The position numbers were made by a program, and so were the translations under genes. DNA of 15,976 nt from CAZIRF01 sp964541755 (GTDB lineage: Bacteria > Spirochaetota > Spirochaetia > Treponematales > Breznakiellaceae): assembly GCA_964541755.1 (NCBI GenBank), contig CAZIRF010000052.1:1-15976 (forward strand), in the 5' to 3' direction. Below the pieces are notes generated by a model. It saw only the letters and a program-made list of their open reading frames with translations, ran no database searches and was not told where the DNA came from. This document shows positions 1 to 6,568 of this stretch, piece after piece (within the stretch, counting starts at the first letter, position 1; each line of letters opens with the position of its first letter).

Positions 1-58
1 GCCCCTTGAGGATTGAATCCGGCTCCGGGTCCCGGCCTTCCCCCGCGAAACTCCCCGC

Positions 59-200
59 CGTCGCGCGGCAGGCATCCCTGCCCGCCGCGCTTGGGGGCGA
101 TTGCCGCAGGCAATCGCCAGCCCTCAGGGCGTCGCACGTCGGGCATCCCTGCCCGCCGTGCTTGGGGGCGATTGCCACGGGCAATCGCCAGCTTTTCAGG
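59..200. repeat. Two tandem copies of a 71-bp double-hairpin repeat
   Basis: Copies lie at 59-129 and 130-200. Each holds two hairpins. The first (63-90 and 134-161) has 12-nt arms around a TCCC loop, with 11 of 12 positions paired in each copy. The second (96-118 and 167-189) is a perfect 10-bp stem, GGCGATTGCC with GGCAATCGCC, whose 3-nt loop is GCA in copy 1 and ACG in copy 2. A G-C pair in the first stem of copy 1 (65/88) is an A-T pair in copy 2 (136/159), so pairing is kept while sequence changes. Short open frames across this stretch simply translate the repeat and look non-coding. The remainder of 1-195 shows no gene. The repeat family is not recognised. Confidence 0.85.
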
Positions 201-1482
201 GTGCCATCCCTGGCGCCTGGGTGTGGGAGTGGCCCTGGCAGATTACCCTGTTTTTGCCCGCGCGCTTGGCCTCATACAGGAGGGAGTCGGCCCGATTGAC
301 CAGGGCGGTTGCGGCCTCACCATCCTGATGCTCGGCCACCCCCACAGAGACGCTCACCCGGGTTGCACGCTTCCCGCAGGGAATTGACTCGATGGTAGCC
401 CGTATCTTCTCGGCAGCGATACTCGCCGCATAAAGAGAGGTCTCCGGGAGTATAACGATGAATTCTTCCCCCCCATAGCGACCCACAACATCCACAGAGC
501 GCAGCGTCTCCTTGAAAGCGTGCGAGACAGAGACCAAAACCTCATCACCCGCCCGATGTCCATGCGTATCATTGATGGCTTTGAAATCATCGATATCTAT
601 CATTAAAAGCGAGAGGGGCCGCGAATAGCGCTCGGCCTTCGACACCTCTTCCTCAAGCCGCTCGTACGAATAGCGATGGTTGTAGAGCCCCGTCAGACCA
701 TCGCTTACCGCCATACGCTCAAGACTCTTCTTGTACTGATACGATCGTACATTCACCTTGAGGCGCGATATGAGGCCGGCGGCATCGAAGGGTTTGTGTA
801 TGTAATCGTCCGCCCCCGCAAGGAGCACGTTCGAAAGGGGTTTTTCCCCGGTAAATTTGGACATGGTAATGATAATGGCGTCGCTTTGCCGGGCACGCAA
901 CTCGCTCACAAGCTTGTCGCCACTCATGTTCGGAAGGACGATATCAGTGATATAGACATCAAAATTGCGCGTATCCTCAAGGAGAGCCAATGGATCGGAA
1001 AAGAGGGTCACCGTATTGATGCCGTACAGGGAAAGAATATGTGCCGTTATCTTCAAAATAACCGAAGAATCATCAATAACAGCAATATCCAGAGTCCGCA
1101 TGAAGCGAGTCAACTCGTCATCGGTGACGAGTGCGTCAAAGTAGCGACTCAAACGCTCCTCGGACAGCTCATCACTTATCATGTAATCGACGACCCCCAA
1201 GGAAAACAGCCGTTCCCGCTGTTCGAGGGAGTCCTCCTTGGTTACGACAATAACCGGTACATCGAGCTCTTCACGCGTGGCAAGGGTGCGCAAGAGGGTC
1301 TCGGCCCCACCCCCGTCACAGGAAATGCCACATATGACAAGATCGACCCCACCCCGAGCGAGTCGGGTAAGGGCATCCTCCACATTGTCAACACCAAACA
1401 GCTTGTGTTCACAAAGACCGACCAAGTCTGCTATACGCTTCTTGAAATCCGGATCGGACTCCAGGTGCAATATCTTGAGCAT
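196..1482 (-). CDS. REC-REC-GGDEF response regulator, probable diguanylate cyclase
   Basis: Predicted cytoplasmic enzyme of 428 residues that makes cyclic-di-GMP from two GTP. Residues 1-120 are a receiver fold that has lost its phosphorylation site: Gly52 stands where the aspartate should be, and the usual lysine is Ser103. Residues 131-245 are an intact receiver with acidic pair D137/D138, phospho-acceptor D180 and K230-P231. Residues 255-415 are the GGDEF domain, with catalytic GGEEF at 337-341 and an inhibitory-site motif R328-x-x-D331 five residues before it. The domain order is that of PleD. The start at 1482 was chosen over an upstream ATG at 1533 because a GGGGAG ribosome site lies 6 nt before it and the protein then begins at the receiver's first strand. 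It faces away from the flagellin gene at 1755. The last residues after AGKNRVI read into a repeat hairpin. Confidence 0.93.
   Translation of the reverse strand: MLKILHLESDPDFKKRIADLVGLCEHKLFGVDNVEDALTRLARGGVDLVICGISCDGGGAETLLRTLATREELDVPVIVVTKEDSLEQRERLFSLGVVDYMISDELSEERLSRYFDALVTDDELTRFMRTLDIAVIDDSSVILKITAHILSLYGINTVTLFSDPLALLEDTRNFDVYITDIVLPNMSGDKLVSELRARQSDAIIITMSKFTGEKPLSNVLLAGADDYIHKPFDAAGLISRLKVNVRSYQYKKSLERMAVSDGLTGLYNHRYSYERLEEEVSKAERYSRPLSLLMIDIDDFKAINDTHGHRAGDEVLVSVSHAFKETLRSVDVVGRYGGEEFIVILPETSLYAASIAAEKIRATIESIPCGKRATRVSVSVGVAEHQDGEAATALVNRADSLLYEAKRAGKNRVICQGHSHTQAPGMAP
200..217. repeat. Degenerate third hairpin of the same repeat, inside the 3' end of the GGDEF gene
   Basis: Arms GGTGCCA (200-206) and TGGCGCC (211-217) pair over 7 positions, one of them G-T, around the same TCCC loop with flanking CA and TG as in the two full copies upstream. 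It overlaps the last codons of the diguanylate cyclase gene and encodes its terminal Ala-Pro-Gly-Met-Ala-Pro. Its spacing from copy 2 is 61 bp rather than 71, so it is a partial or decayed copy, or a chance similarity. Confidence 0.45.
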
Positions 1483-1549
1483 AAAAAACTCCCCGCAGCA
1501 TTTCCAAACCGGTAGTATTGTGGAAACACCCAAACTTTATTGAATGCCA

Positions 1550-1564
1550 AGCCCGCTTCGGGCT
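1550..1564. other. Perfect 6-bp inverted repeat between the divergent GGDEF and flaB genes
   Basis: AGCCCG and CGGGCT pair around the loop CTT. No T-run follows on either strand, so it does not look like a terminator. It lies upstream of both divergent genes and could be an operator or a leader hairpin of the GGDEF transcript. Apart from the sigma-28 promoter and leader hairpins listed separately, nothing else is supported in 1483-1754. Confidence 0.35.
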
Positions 1565-1661
1565 CGCGTAAACATGCTATCAGTATGTACCCGTTTTTCG
1601 TGCAAAACCAGCCCCGCTCCCGCCGAGGCGAATTATTTTTGCGATTTTTTCAAGAAGACCA

Positions 1662-1689
1662 TCAAGTTTTTTCCGCCTCATGCCGATAT
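1662..1689 (+). promoter_or_regulatory. Sigma-28 (FliA-type) promoter of the first flaB
   Basis: The -35 element TCAAGTTT (1662-1669) matches 7 of 8 bases of the enterobacterial sigma-28 consensus TAAAGTTT. The -10 element GCCGATAT (1682-1689) matches 7 of 8 of GCCGATAA. The spacer is 12 nt, one more than the classic 11. Transcription would start near 1695, leaving a leader of about 60 nt before the flaB start codon. Flagellin genes are the usual targets of this sigma factor, which supports the call. Confidence 0.8.
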
Positions 1690-1713
1690 ACAAAAGGGGG
1701 AATCCCCACCAGA

Positions 1714-1753
1714 GGGCACGGACGCCCGATGGCAGATTCATCAAGGAGGATGA
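1714..1753 (+). promoter_or_regulatory. Predicted double CsrA-binding site in the first flaB leader
   Basis: Two consecutive hairpins each present GGA in a six-base loop. The first has stem GGGC/GCCC (1714-1717, 1724-1727) and loop ACGGAC. The second has stem TCATC/GATGA (1738-1742, 1749-1753) and loop AAGGAG, which is the ribosome binding site itself; the start codon follows at 1755. Both loops fit the CsrA/RsmE pattern ANGGAN. The two GGA triplets start 25 nt apart, within the range one CsrA dimer can bridge. Binding would block ribosome entry. csrA and fliW are encoded at 11155-11852. The structure is seen by eye; binding is inferred. Confidence 0.65.
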
Positions 1754-1754
1754 C

Positions 1755-2615
1755 ATGATCATCAATCACAACCTGAGCGCGATGTACGCAGACCGCTCCC
1801 TCAAGGTCACCCAGAACTATCTGGACAAGTCCATGGAGAAACTCTCTTCGGGACTCAGAATCAACCGCGCCGGTGACGACGCCTCCGGGCTCGCCGTTTC
1901 CGAGAAAATGCGCAGCCAGATCCGCGGCCTCAACCAGGCTTCGACCAACGCGGCGAACGGCATCTCCTTCATCCAGACGACCGAAGGTTACCTCCAGGAG
2001 ACACAGGATATCATCCAGCGCCTTCGCGAACTGGCTGTCCAGGCCTCCAACGGTATTTATACCGATGAAGACCGCATGCAGATCCAGGTCGAGGTCTCCC
2101 AGCTCGTCGACGAAGTCGACCGCATCGCCAGCCACGCCCAGTTCAACGGCATGAACCTCCTTACCGGTCGTTTTGCCCGCGAAGGCGGCGAAAACATCGT
2201 CACCGCCAGCATGTGGTTCCACATCGGCGCCAACATGGACCAAAGAGAGCGCGTGTTTATCGGGACGATGACCGCTGCCGGTCTTGGCGTGCGCAACCCC
2301 GGCGACGAGACCATCATCTCCATGTCCAGCCCCGACGGTGCCAACCGTACCATCGGTATGCTCGACGAAGCCCTCAAGAAGGTCAACAAGCAGCGCGCCG
2401 ACCTCGGTGCCTACCAGAACCGCCTTGAGCATGCCATCCGCGGTATCGACATCGGTTCGGAGAACCTCCAGGCCGCAGAGTCCCGCATCCGCGACACCAA
2501 CATGGCAAACCAGATGGTCGAGTACACCCGCCAGCAGATTTTGAGCCAGTCCGGCACCGCCATGCTCGCGCAGGCCAACCAGCGCTCGGCTTCTGTCTTG
2601 CAACTTCTCCAGTAG
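1755..2615 (+). CDS. flaB: Flagellin FlaB (first copy)
   Basis: Core subunit of the spirochaete periplasmic flagellar filament, 286 residues, the usual size for this family. It has only the conserved N- and C-terminal coiled-coil regions: residues 1 to about 140 (start MIINHN, then KLSSGLRINRAGDDASGLAVSE) and about 190-286, which includes SRIRDTNMA and ends in VLQLLQ. The short central part replaces the outer domains of larger flagellins. There is no signal peptide, as expected for export by the flagellar type III system. The start is fixed by AAGGAGG 5 nt upstream and by the family's N-terminus; an in-frame ATG at 1680 lies at the promoter and is rejected. A near-consensus sigma-28 promoter and a predicted CsrA site precede it. 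Confidence 0.97.
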   Translation: MIINHNLSAMYADRSLKVTQNYLDKSMEKLSSGLRINRAGDDASGLAVSEKMRSQIRGLNQASTNAANGISFIQTTEGYLQETQDIIQRLRELAVQASNGIYTDEDRMQIQVEVSQLVDEVDRIASHAQFNGMNLLTGRFAREGGENIVTASMWFHIGANMDQRERVFIGTMTAAGLGVRNPGDETIISMSSPDGANRTIGMLDEALKKVNKQRADLGAYQNRLEHAIRGIDIGSENLQAAESRIRDTNMANQMVEYTRQQILSQSGTAMLAQANQRSASVLQLLQ

Positions 2616-2930
2616 CGTTGTAGAATTATCCGTAGGTGTGGTGTACATTTTTTGTATACCACCCGCGGGGATGCCTTCAGACATCAATGAACCTTCCCCG
2701 CAGGAAATGCAACGAGCCGCCCGGTGGCAAACGCCTCGGGTGGCACTGTTCTTTGAAAACAACCCTCGCGATAACCTCGAAACGGAACAGAGCGGTACCT
2801 GGAAACGGGTTCCACTCCGTTCCGCGCGCAATGACCGGGCGGGATGGCGCGAAAATCCATTCCGGCATGCATTTCGACGGAACGGCAGACGGCGATGGAT
2901 CGCCGTACGCTACATCGCAAGGAGGGTGCA
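2616..2930. other. Structured non-coding gap between the two flaB genes
   Basis: No convincing gene lies in these 315 bp. Several inverted repeats do. At 2638-2662, GTGGTGTAC and GTATACCAC pair over 9 positions (one G-T) around the loop ATTTTTT, just after the first flaB. At 2716-2744, GCCGCCC and GGGTGGC pair over 7 positions (one G-T) with further pairing inside, followed by a loose T-rich run TGTTCTTT. At 2783-2824, 10-nt arms pair at 9 positions and enclose a smaller TGGAA/TTCCA stem. The predicted CsrA hairpin follows at 2889-2906. No good sigma-28 promoter was found, so the second flaB may be read from the first through this leader. Confidence 0.5.
2889..2926 (+). promoter_or_regulatory. 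Predicted CsrA hairpin plus ribosome-site GGA in the second flaB leader
   Basis: A 6-bp stem, ACGGCG (2889-2894) with CGCCGT (2901-2906), closes the six-base loop ATGGAT, which fits ANGGAN. Its GGA (2897) lies 24 nt before the GGA (2921) of the ribosome site AAGGAGGG (2919-2926); the start codon is at 2931. The first flaB has the same arrangement with 25-nt spacing and a different stem sequence. Here the ribosome-site GGA is not in a clear hairpin, only a possible weak GCA/TGC stem. Confidence 0.6.
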
Positions 2931-3785
2931 ATGATAATCAACCACAACATGAGCGCCATGTATGCCAACCGGACCCTGGGGGTAACCCAGACCGACGTGG
3001 CAAAGAACATCGAGAAGCTCAGTTCAGGGATGCGCATCAACCGCGCAGGGGATGATGCTTCGGGCTTGGCCGTTTCGGAGAAGCTCCGCAGCCAGATCCG
3101 CGGTCTCAACCAGGCCGAACGCAACATCCAGAATGGTGTGTCCTTCATCCAGACGACCGAAGGTTATCTCCAGGAGACGCAGGATATCCTGCACCGCCTG
3201 CGGGAACTGTCGGTTCAGAGTGCCAACGGCATCTACTCGGATGAAGACCGCATGCAAATCCAGGTCGAGGTATCCCAGCTGGTCGATGAAGTCAACCGCA
3301 TCGCGAGCCATGCCCAGTTTAACGGCATGAACATGCTCACTGGCGCTTTCGCCAGGGATTCTGCGGTTGGACGCATCATGCAGTTCCAGGTTGGTGCCAA
3401 TATGGACCAGAACGAACAGGTTTTCATCGGTACGATGACGGCCCGTTCACTCGGTCTGCAGGGCGCACAGGGCGAAGAGGGCACGATCAACATCGCGACC
3501 CCCGAGTCTGCCAACCAGGCTATCGGCATGGTCGATACTGCCCTCAAGGTAGTATCAAAGCAGCGCGCCGACCTCGGTGCGTACCAGAACCGCTTCGAAA
3601 TGGCGGCGAAGGGTGTGGCGATTGCCGCGGAAAATCTCCAGGCATCCGAATCGCGCATCCGCGACGTCAACATGGCGCAGGAGATGGTAGATTTCACGAA
3701 GAACCAGATTCTTTCGCAATCTGGGGTTGCCATGTTGGCTCAGGCCAATACCCGCAACCAGAACGTGATTCAGCTCTTGGGCTGA
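2931..3785 (+). CDS. flaB: Flagellin FlaB (second copy)
   Basis: Second core filament subunit, 284 residues, also starting MIINHN and ending IQLLG. It shares long identical stretches with the first copy, for example across SFIQTTEGYLQETQDI and QIQVEVSQLVDEV. It differs mainly in the short centre (about residues 145-190) and parts of the C-terminal helix. Spirochaetes commonly carry two or three FlaB proteins assembled in one filament, so this looks like an old tandem duplication. The start is set by AAGGAGGG 4 nt upstream and by alignment to the first copy; an upstream in-frame ATG at 2844 is rejected. A probable terminator follows at 3845-3883. Confidence 0.97.
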   Translation: MIINHNMSAMYANRTLGVTQTDVAKNIEKLSSGMRINRAGDDASGLAVSEKLRSQIRGLNQAERNIQNGVSFIQTTEGYLQETQDILHRLRELSVQSANGIYSDEDRMQIQVEVSQLVDEVNRIASHAQFNGMNMLTGAFARDSAVGRIMQFQVGANMDQNEQVFIGTMTARSLGLQGAQGEEGTINIATPESANQAIGMVDTALKVVSKQRADLGAYQNRFEMAAKGVAIAAENLQASESRIRDVNMAQEMVDFTKNQILSQSGVAMLAQANTRNQNVIQLLG

Positions 3786-3795
3786 TGATCGACAT

Positions 3796-3810
3796 GCTCA
3801 CATCGTGAGC
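3796..3810 (+). other. Hairpin just after the second flaB
   Basis: GCTCAC and GTGAGC form a perfect 6-bp stem around ATC, 10 nt after the stop codon. No T-run follows, so it is more likely a 3'-end stabilising hairpin for a strongly expressed mRNA than a terminator. Confidence 0.4.
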
Positions 3811-3844
3811 CAAGAGACCTCTGGACGTCGTCTTTTGGAACACA

Positions 3845-3883
3845 GGGGAGAGGGGGGTCGCGCCTCCCCTCCACCCCCTTTTT
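3845..3883 (+). terminator. Probable rho-independent terminator after the second flaB
   Basis: A G-rich arm (3845-3858) is followed by a C-rich arm (3863-3878) and then TTTTT (3879-3883). GGGGGT can pair with ACCCCC directly before the T-run, and other registers pair as well. Its place 60-100 nt after the flagellin stop codon fits the end of the flaB transcript. Confidence 0.6.
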
Positions 3884-3892
3884 GACAATAAT

Positions 3893-4010
3893 CGGGGCAC
3901 TTGCACCCCGTTACCGCGGCGAAAACCGCCAACACGGACCATGGACGGTCCGCGAGCCAGACAATCAGGGACGGCATTATAGCGGGAAATCCTCGCACCG
4001 TCCCGGGAGG
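3893..4010 (+). promoter_or_regulatory. Highly structured leader of flaG with a possible CsrA hairpin
   Basis: Four hairpins follow one another. CGGGG/CCCCG at 3893-3910. GCGG/CCGC at 3916-3929. CGGACC/GGTCCG at 3935-3952, whose loop ATGGAC fits ANGGAN. Last is a perfect 7-bp pairing of GGGACGG (3968-3974) with CCGTCCC (3998-4004) that encloses an inner 5-bp stem (3982-3986 with 3992-3996) and touches the ribosome site GGGAGG (4005-4010). The loop GGA is 63 nt from the ribosome-site GGA, at the far end of useful CsrA spacing. No clear promoter was found here. Confidence 0.5.
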
Positions 4011-4015
4011 CCAGT

Positions 4016-4375
4016 ATGGGAATGGCTATACACCCGGTCGGAAACGGATATCCGACTTCAGAACTCGCATCACCAGAGAGACAACACGACGTACACATTC
4101 AGAAGCAGCACGAGATGGAGGCCGCTCAGCGGGCCAAGCGCGAGCAGTCTGCGGCACAGACGATCGACACAACGACCCGCCAGTTGGAACAGGTGAGCCT
4201 TGCGTTCAACAAAAAGCTCCGTTTCGAAGTGAACAAGGATCTTGAGCAGGTAGTGGTCAAGGTTATCGATCCGGCGACCGATAAAGTAGTCAAGGAACTG
4301 CCCCCCGAAGAACTCCAACGTCTGCAGATACGCATACGCGAGATGATCGGGCTGCTCTTTGACGAGCGGGTATAG
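4016..4375 (+). CDS. flaG: FlaG family flagellar protein
   Basis: 119 residues. The last 70 are a typical FlaG core: LAFNKKLRFEVNKDLEQVVV, then KVIDPATDKVVKELPPEEL, matching the family pattern of a beta-hairpin followed by V-(I/K)-x-IPPEE. The N-terminal 45 residues are low in structure and rich in Gln, Arg and Ala. FlaG proteins influence filament length in several bacteria; the mechanism is not settled. Position between flagellin and fliD is the usual one. The start ATG has GGGAGG 5 nt upstream. A second ATG two codons later (4022) is possible. Confidence 0.9.
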   Translation: MGMAIHPVGNGYPTSELASPERQHDVHIQKQHEMEAAQRAKREQSAAQTIDTTTRQLEQVSLAFNKKLRFEVNKDLEQVVVKVIDPATDKVVKELPPEELQRLQIRIREMIGLLFDERV

Positions 4376-4518
4376 AAGCCAGCCGGGCGCTCACTTCCAA
4401 CGCAGCTGTGGCATAGCGTTACCGCGCGAAACCCGCTCGGGGGCATACAAATGGGGCGACGTGATGGCGACCCGAATATCGGGGGATCTGTCACACACCC
4501 CGGGGAGATGGCGCAGGC

Positions 4519-6555
4519 ATGTCTGACCTGTTTATTCCGGGAATCAACAACCGCTACGGCACCGACGAGCTCGTAGAGAACCTCATGAAAGTAGAGCGCA
4601 TTCCCAAAGAACGCGCCGAAAAGAACGTCGAAACACAAAAAGAGATCAAAACACACTGGCAGGAAGTAGGCCGGCGTATATCCAGCTTGCGCGAAGCTGC
4701 CCGCACCCTCTATTCCTTCCAGAATCCCTTCAATGATCGCATCGGCGTTTCGGCCGATGAGTCGGTTGTCACACTCTCGCCCACCCGTCAAGCCGATGAG
4801 CAAAAACGCCGCATCGAGGTCCACGAACTGGCCCGCGCAGACCGCTTTCTCTCCCGCCCTCTCGACAGTGATCATGCGGTTCCGGCCGGCGACTATGCCT
4901 TTTCAATAGGCGAAGAGCTCATCGAGTTCCCCTACCGGGGCGGCACCATCAAAAACTTTGTCGACACCATAAACCGCCGCGGGGCAGACCGCCTCAAGGC
5001 CAGCCTTATATCGGTACAGGCGGGCAGCCCCTCCCTCTTGATCGAATCCTTGAAGACCGGGACCGAAAATCGTCTGGGTTTCCAGGGGGCGGCCCTCGAT
5101 TTGGCAATCGAAACGGGCCTCGTGGCCAGTGTCGACTCGCGCGAAGAGCGCCCCTCTCTCGATCCGCAAAGCCTCGCCCCCGTATCCCGATCGGAAGCCC
5201 GCACGGGCCTGTCTCTATCCGAAGGGGTTCTCTCCTTTTCCCCGGGCACCGAAGCCCGTATCCCGATTCAAAAAACCGTCAAAGGGGGCGAAGATCTCGT
5301 CCTCTCGTACCGGGCACAGGCCCTGGCCATTGAAGAGGGAACGCAGGCAGAACCCGAGGCACCGCAGGGCCCCGGCATCCCCGACGCCGGGAGCGTTCAG
5401 TACGGGGGTATCAGTATTGAAAATGCCCCGCTCTCCATCGACATACCCGAATGGCACGCACCGCCCCCTCCCCCCAGAGTGGATACCGATACCGTTCTCT
5501 ATGTGCGCTACAGCGACAATTCGAGGGAGGCCCTGCCGGCCCTGCCCCCAAGCGAAGATTTTACGGCATTCGACCTGCCACTCTCCCGTCTTGCAACCGG
5601 AAAAACCATCACGGGGATCGACGTCATAAACAGAAACACCCACCGCAGCATTGCACTTACAGAGCTGCGCATTCACGATCCCGCAGCCAGCGGCAACATC
5701 AAGCCCCTCAATCCGGTAGAGACCGCCAGCGATGCACGGCTTTCCCTCGATGGCATCGCACTTACCCGGCCCACAAACAACATTGAAGACCTTATCCCCG
5801 GCACGACGGTACAGCTCAAGGGGACATCCACTCGTCCGGTGGATGTCGCCATAGAACCCGACCGTGAAGGGGCCAAAAACAGCATAATTGCGCTTGTGGG
5901 CAACTACAACCGCCTGATGATCGAGATGAATGTCCTCCTGCGCAATGATGAATCCATTCTTCGCGAACTGGACTACCTGGCGAAAGATGAGATCGATGAC
6001 CTGCGTGAAAAAATGGGGGCATTCCAGGGGGATTCCAGTCTCAATCAGCTGCGAGCCTCTCTTCAATCGAGAGTGAGTACCGCCTACCCCACGGCCGCCG
6101 AACGTGAACTCGCCCTTGTCGCACAGATCGGCATCTCCACCAATGCCGCGGGACGGGGCCAGGGAGGCGGTTACGACGCATCCCGATTACGCGGGTACCT
6201 TGAAATCGACGAAAAATCCCTCGACAAGGCTCTCGAAGGGGATATAGCCTCGGTAGCCCAACTCTTTGGCAATGACAGCGATCAGGATCGCATCATTGAT
6301 ACCGGTTTTGCGCTCGAGCTGGACAAGCTTGCCAGGGCCTGGGTGGAAACGGGCGGCATACTCGCACTCAAAACCAGCGGCCTCGATACCCGCATCTCGC
6401 GCGAAGAGGACCGCATCAAGGCCCTCGATGAGCAATTGGCAGACAAAGAGATGGATCTCAAACGCAAGTATGGTATGATGGAGGGGACGCTCAACCGCAT
6501 GCAGGGGACCTCCAAATCAATAGAGCAATTCAGCAGCAACAACGCAAAAGACTAG
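4519..6555 (+). CDS. fliD: Flagellar filament cap protein FliD
   Basis: Caps the growing filament and helps flagellin fold into place; here at the filament tip in the periplasm. 678 residues, in the size range of spirochaete FliD and larger than the enterobacterial form. The N-terminus (SDLFIPGINNRYGTDELVE, then LMKVERIP) is typical of spirochaete FliD. Residues about 400-460 carry the C-terminal domain signature (LSLDGIALTRPTNNIEDLIPG, then TVQLKG). Residues 625-670 form a helical, coiled-coil-like end. An unusual proline-rich linker at about 279-320 includes five prolines in a row (315-319). The start is chosen by family match; GGAG lies 11 nt upstream, longer than ideal. Only 143 bp separate it from flaG. 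Confidence 0.95.
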   Translation: MSDLFIPGINNRYGTDELVENLMKVERIPKERAEKNVETQKEIKTHWQEVGRRISSLREAARTLYSFQNPFNDRIGVSADESVVTLSPTRQADEQKRRIEVHELARADRFLSRPLDSDHAVPAGDYAFSIGEELIEFPYRGGTIKNFVDTINRRGADRLKASLISVQAGSPSLLIESLKTGTENRLGFQGAALDLAIETGLVASVDSREERPSLDPQSLAPVSRSEARTGLSLSEGVLSFSPGTEARIPIQKTVKGGEDLVLSYRAQALAIEEGTQAEPEAPQGPGIPDAGSVQYGGISIENAPLSIDIPEWHAPPPPPRVDTDTVLYVRYSDNSREALPALPPSEDFTAFDLPLSRLATGKTITGIDVINRNTHRSIALTELRIHDPAASGNIKPLNPVETASDARLSLDGIALTRPTNNIEDLIPGTTVQLKGTSTRPVDVAIEPDREGAKNSIIALVGNYNRLMIEMNVLLRNDESILRELDYLAKDEIDDLREKMGAFQGDSSLNQLRASLQSRVSTAYPTAAERELALVAQIGISTNAAGRGQGGGYDASRLRGYLEIDEKSLDKALEGDIASVAQLFGNDSDQDRIIDTGFALELDKLARAWVETGGILALKTSGLDTRISREEDRIKALDEQLADKEMDLKRKYGMMEGTLNRMQGTSKSIEQFSSNNAKD

Positions 6556-6568
6556 CAATGGAGTACTC

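Noticed and set aside
6..387. Short overlapping open frames across the left-edge repeats
   Set aside because: Their translations are periodic only because the DNA repeat is, and no ribosome site or family match was seen.
676..1515. Open frame of 279 residues on the plus strand opposite the GGDEF gene
   Set aside because: The opposite strand encodes complete receiver and GGDEF domains; this frame is a shadow.
1513..1539. Exact sigma-28 -35 octamer TAAAGTTT on the minus strand before the GGDEF gene
   Set aside because: The position for a -10 element reads CAATACTA, only 2 of 8 matches to GCCGATAA.
2638..2662. Hairpin after the first flaB as a rho-independent terminator
   Set aside because: The T-run is in the loop, not after the stem, so it does not have terminator form.
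2741..2756. Sigma-54-like TGGCAC followed by TTTG upstream of the second flaB
   Set aside because: The required GC at the -12 position is TG here, so the core element is not met.
1662..2831. Open frame of 389 residues on the minus strand opposite the first flaB
   Set aside because: It mirrors the flaB codon pattern and runs across its promoter and downstream gap; no domain or ribosome site supports it.
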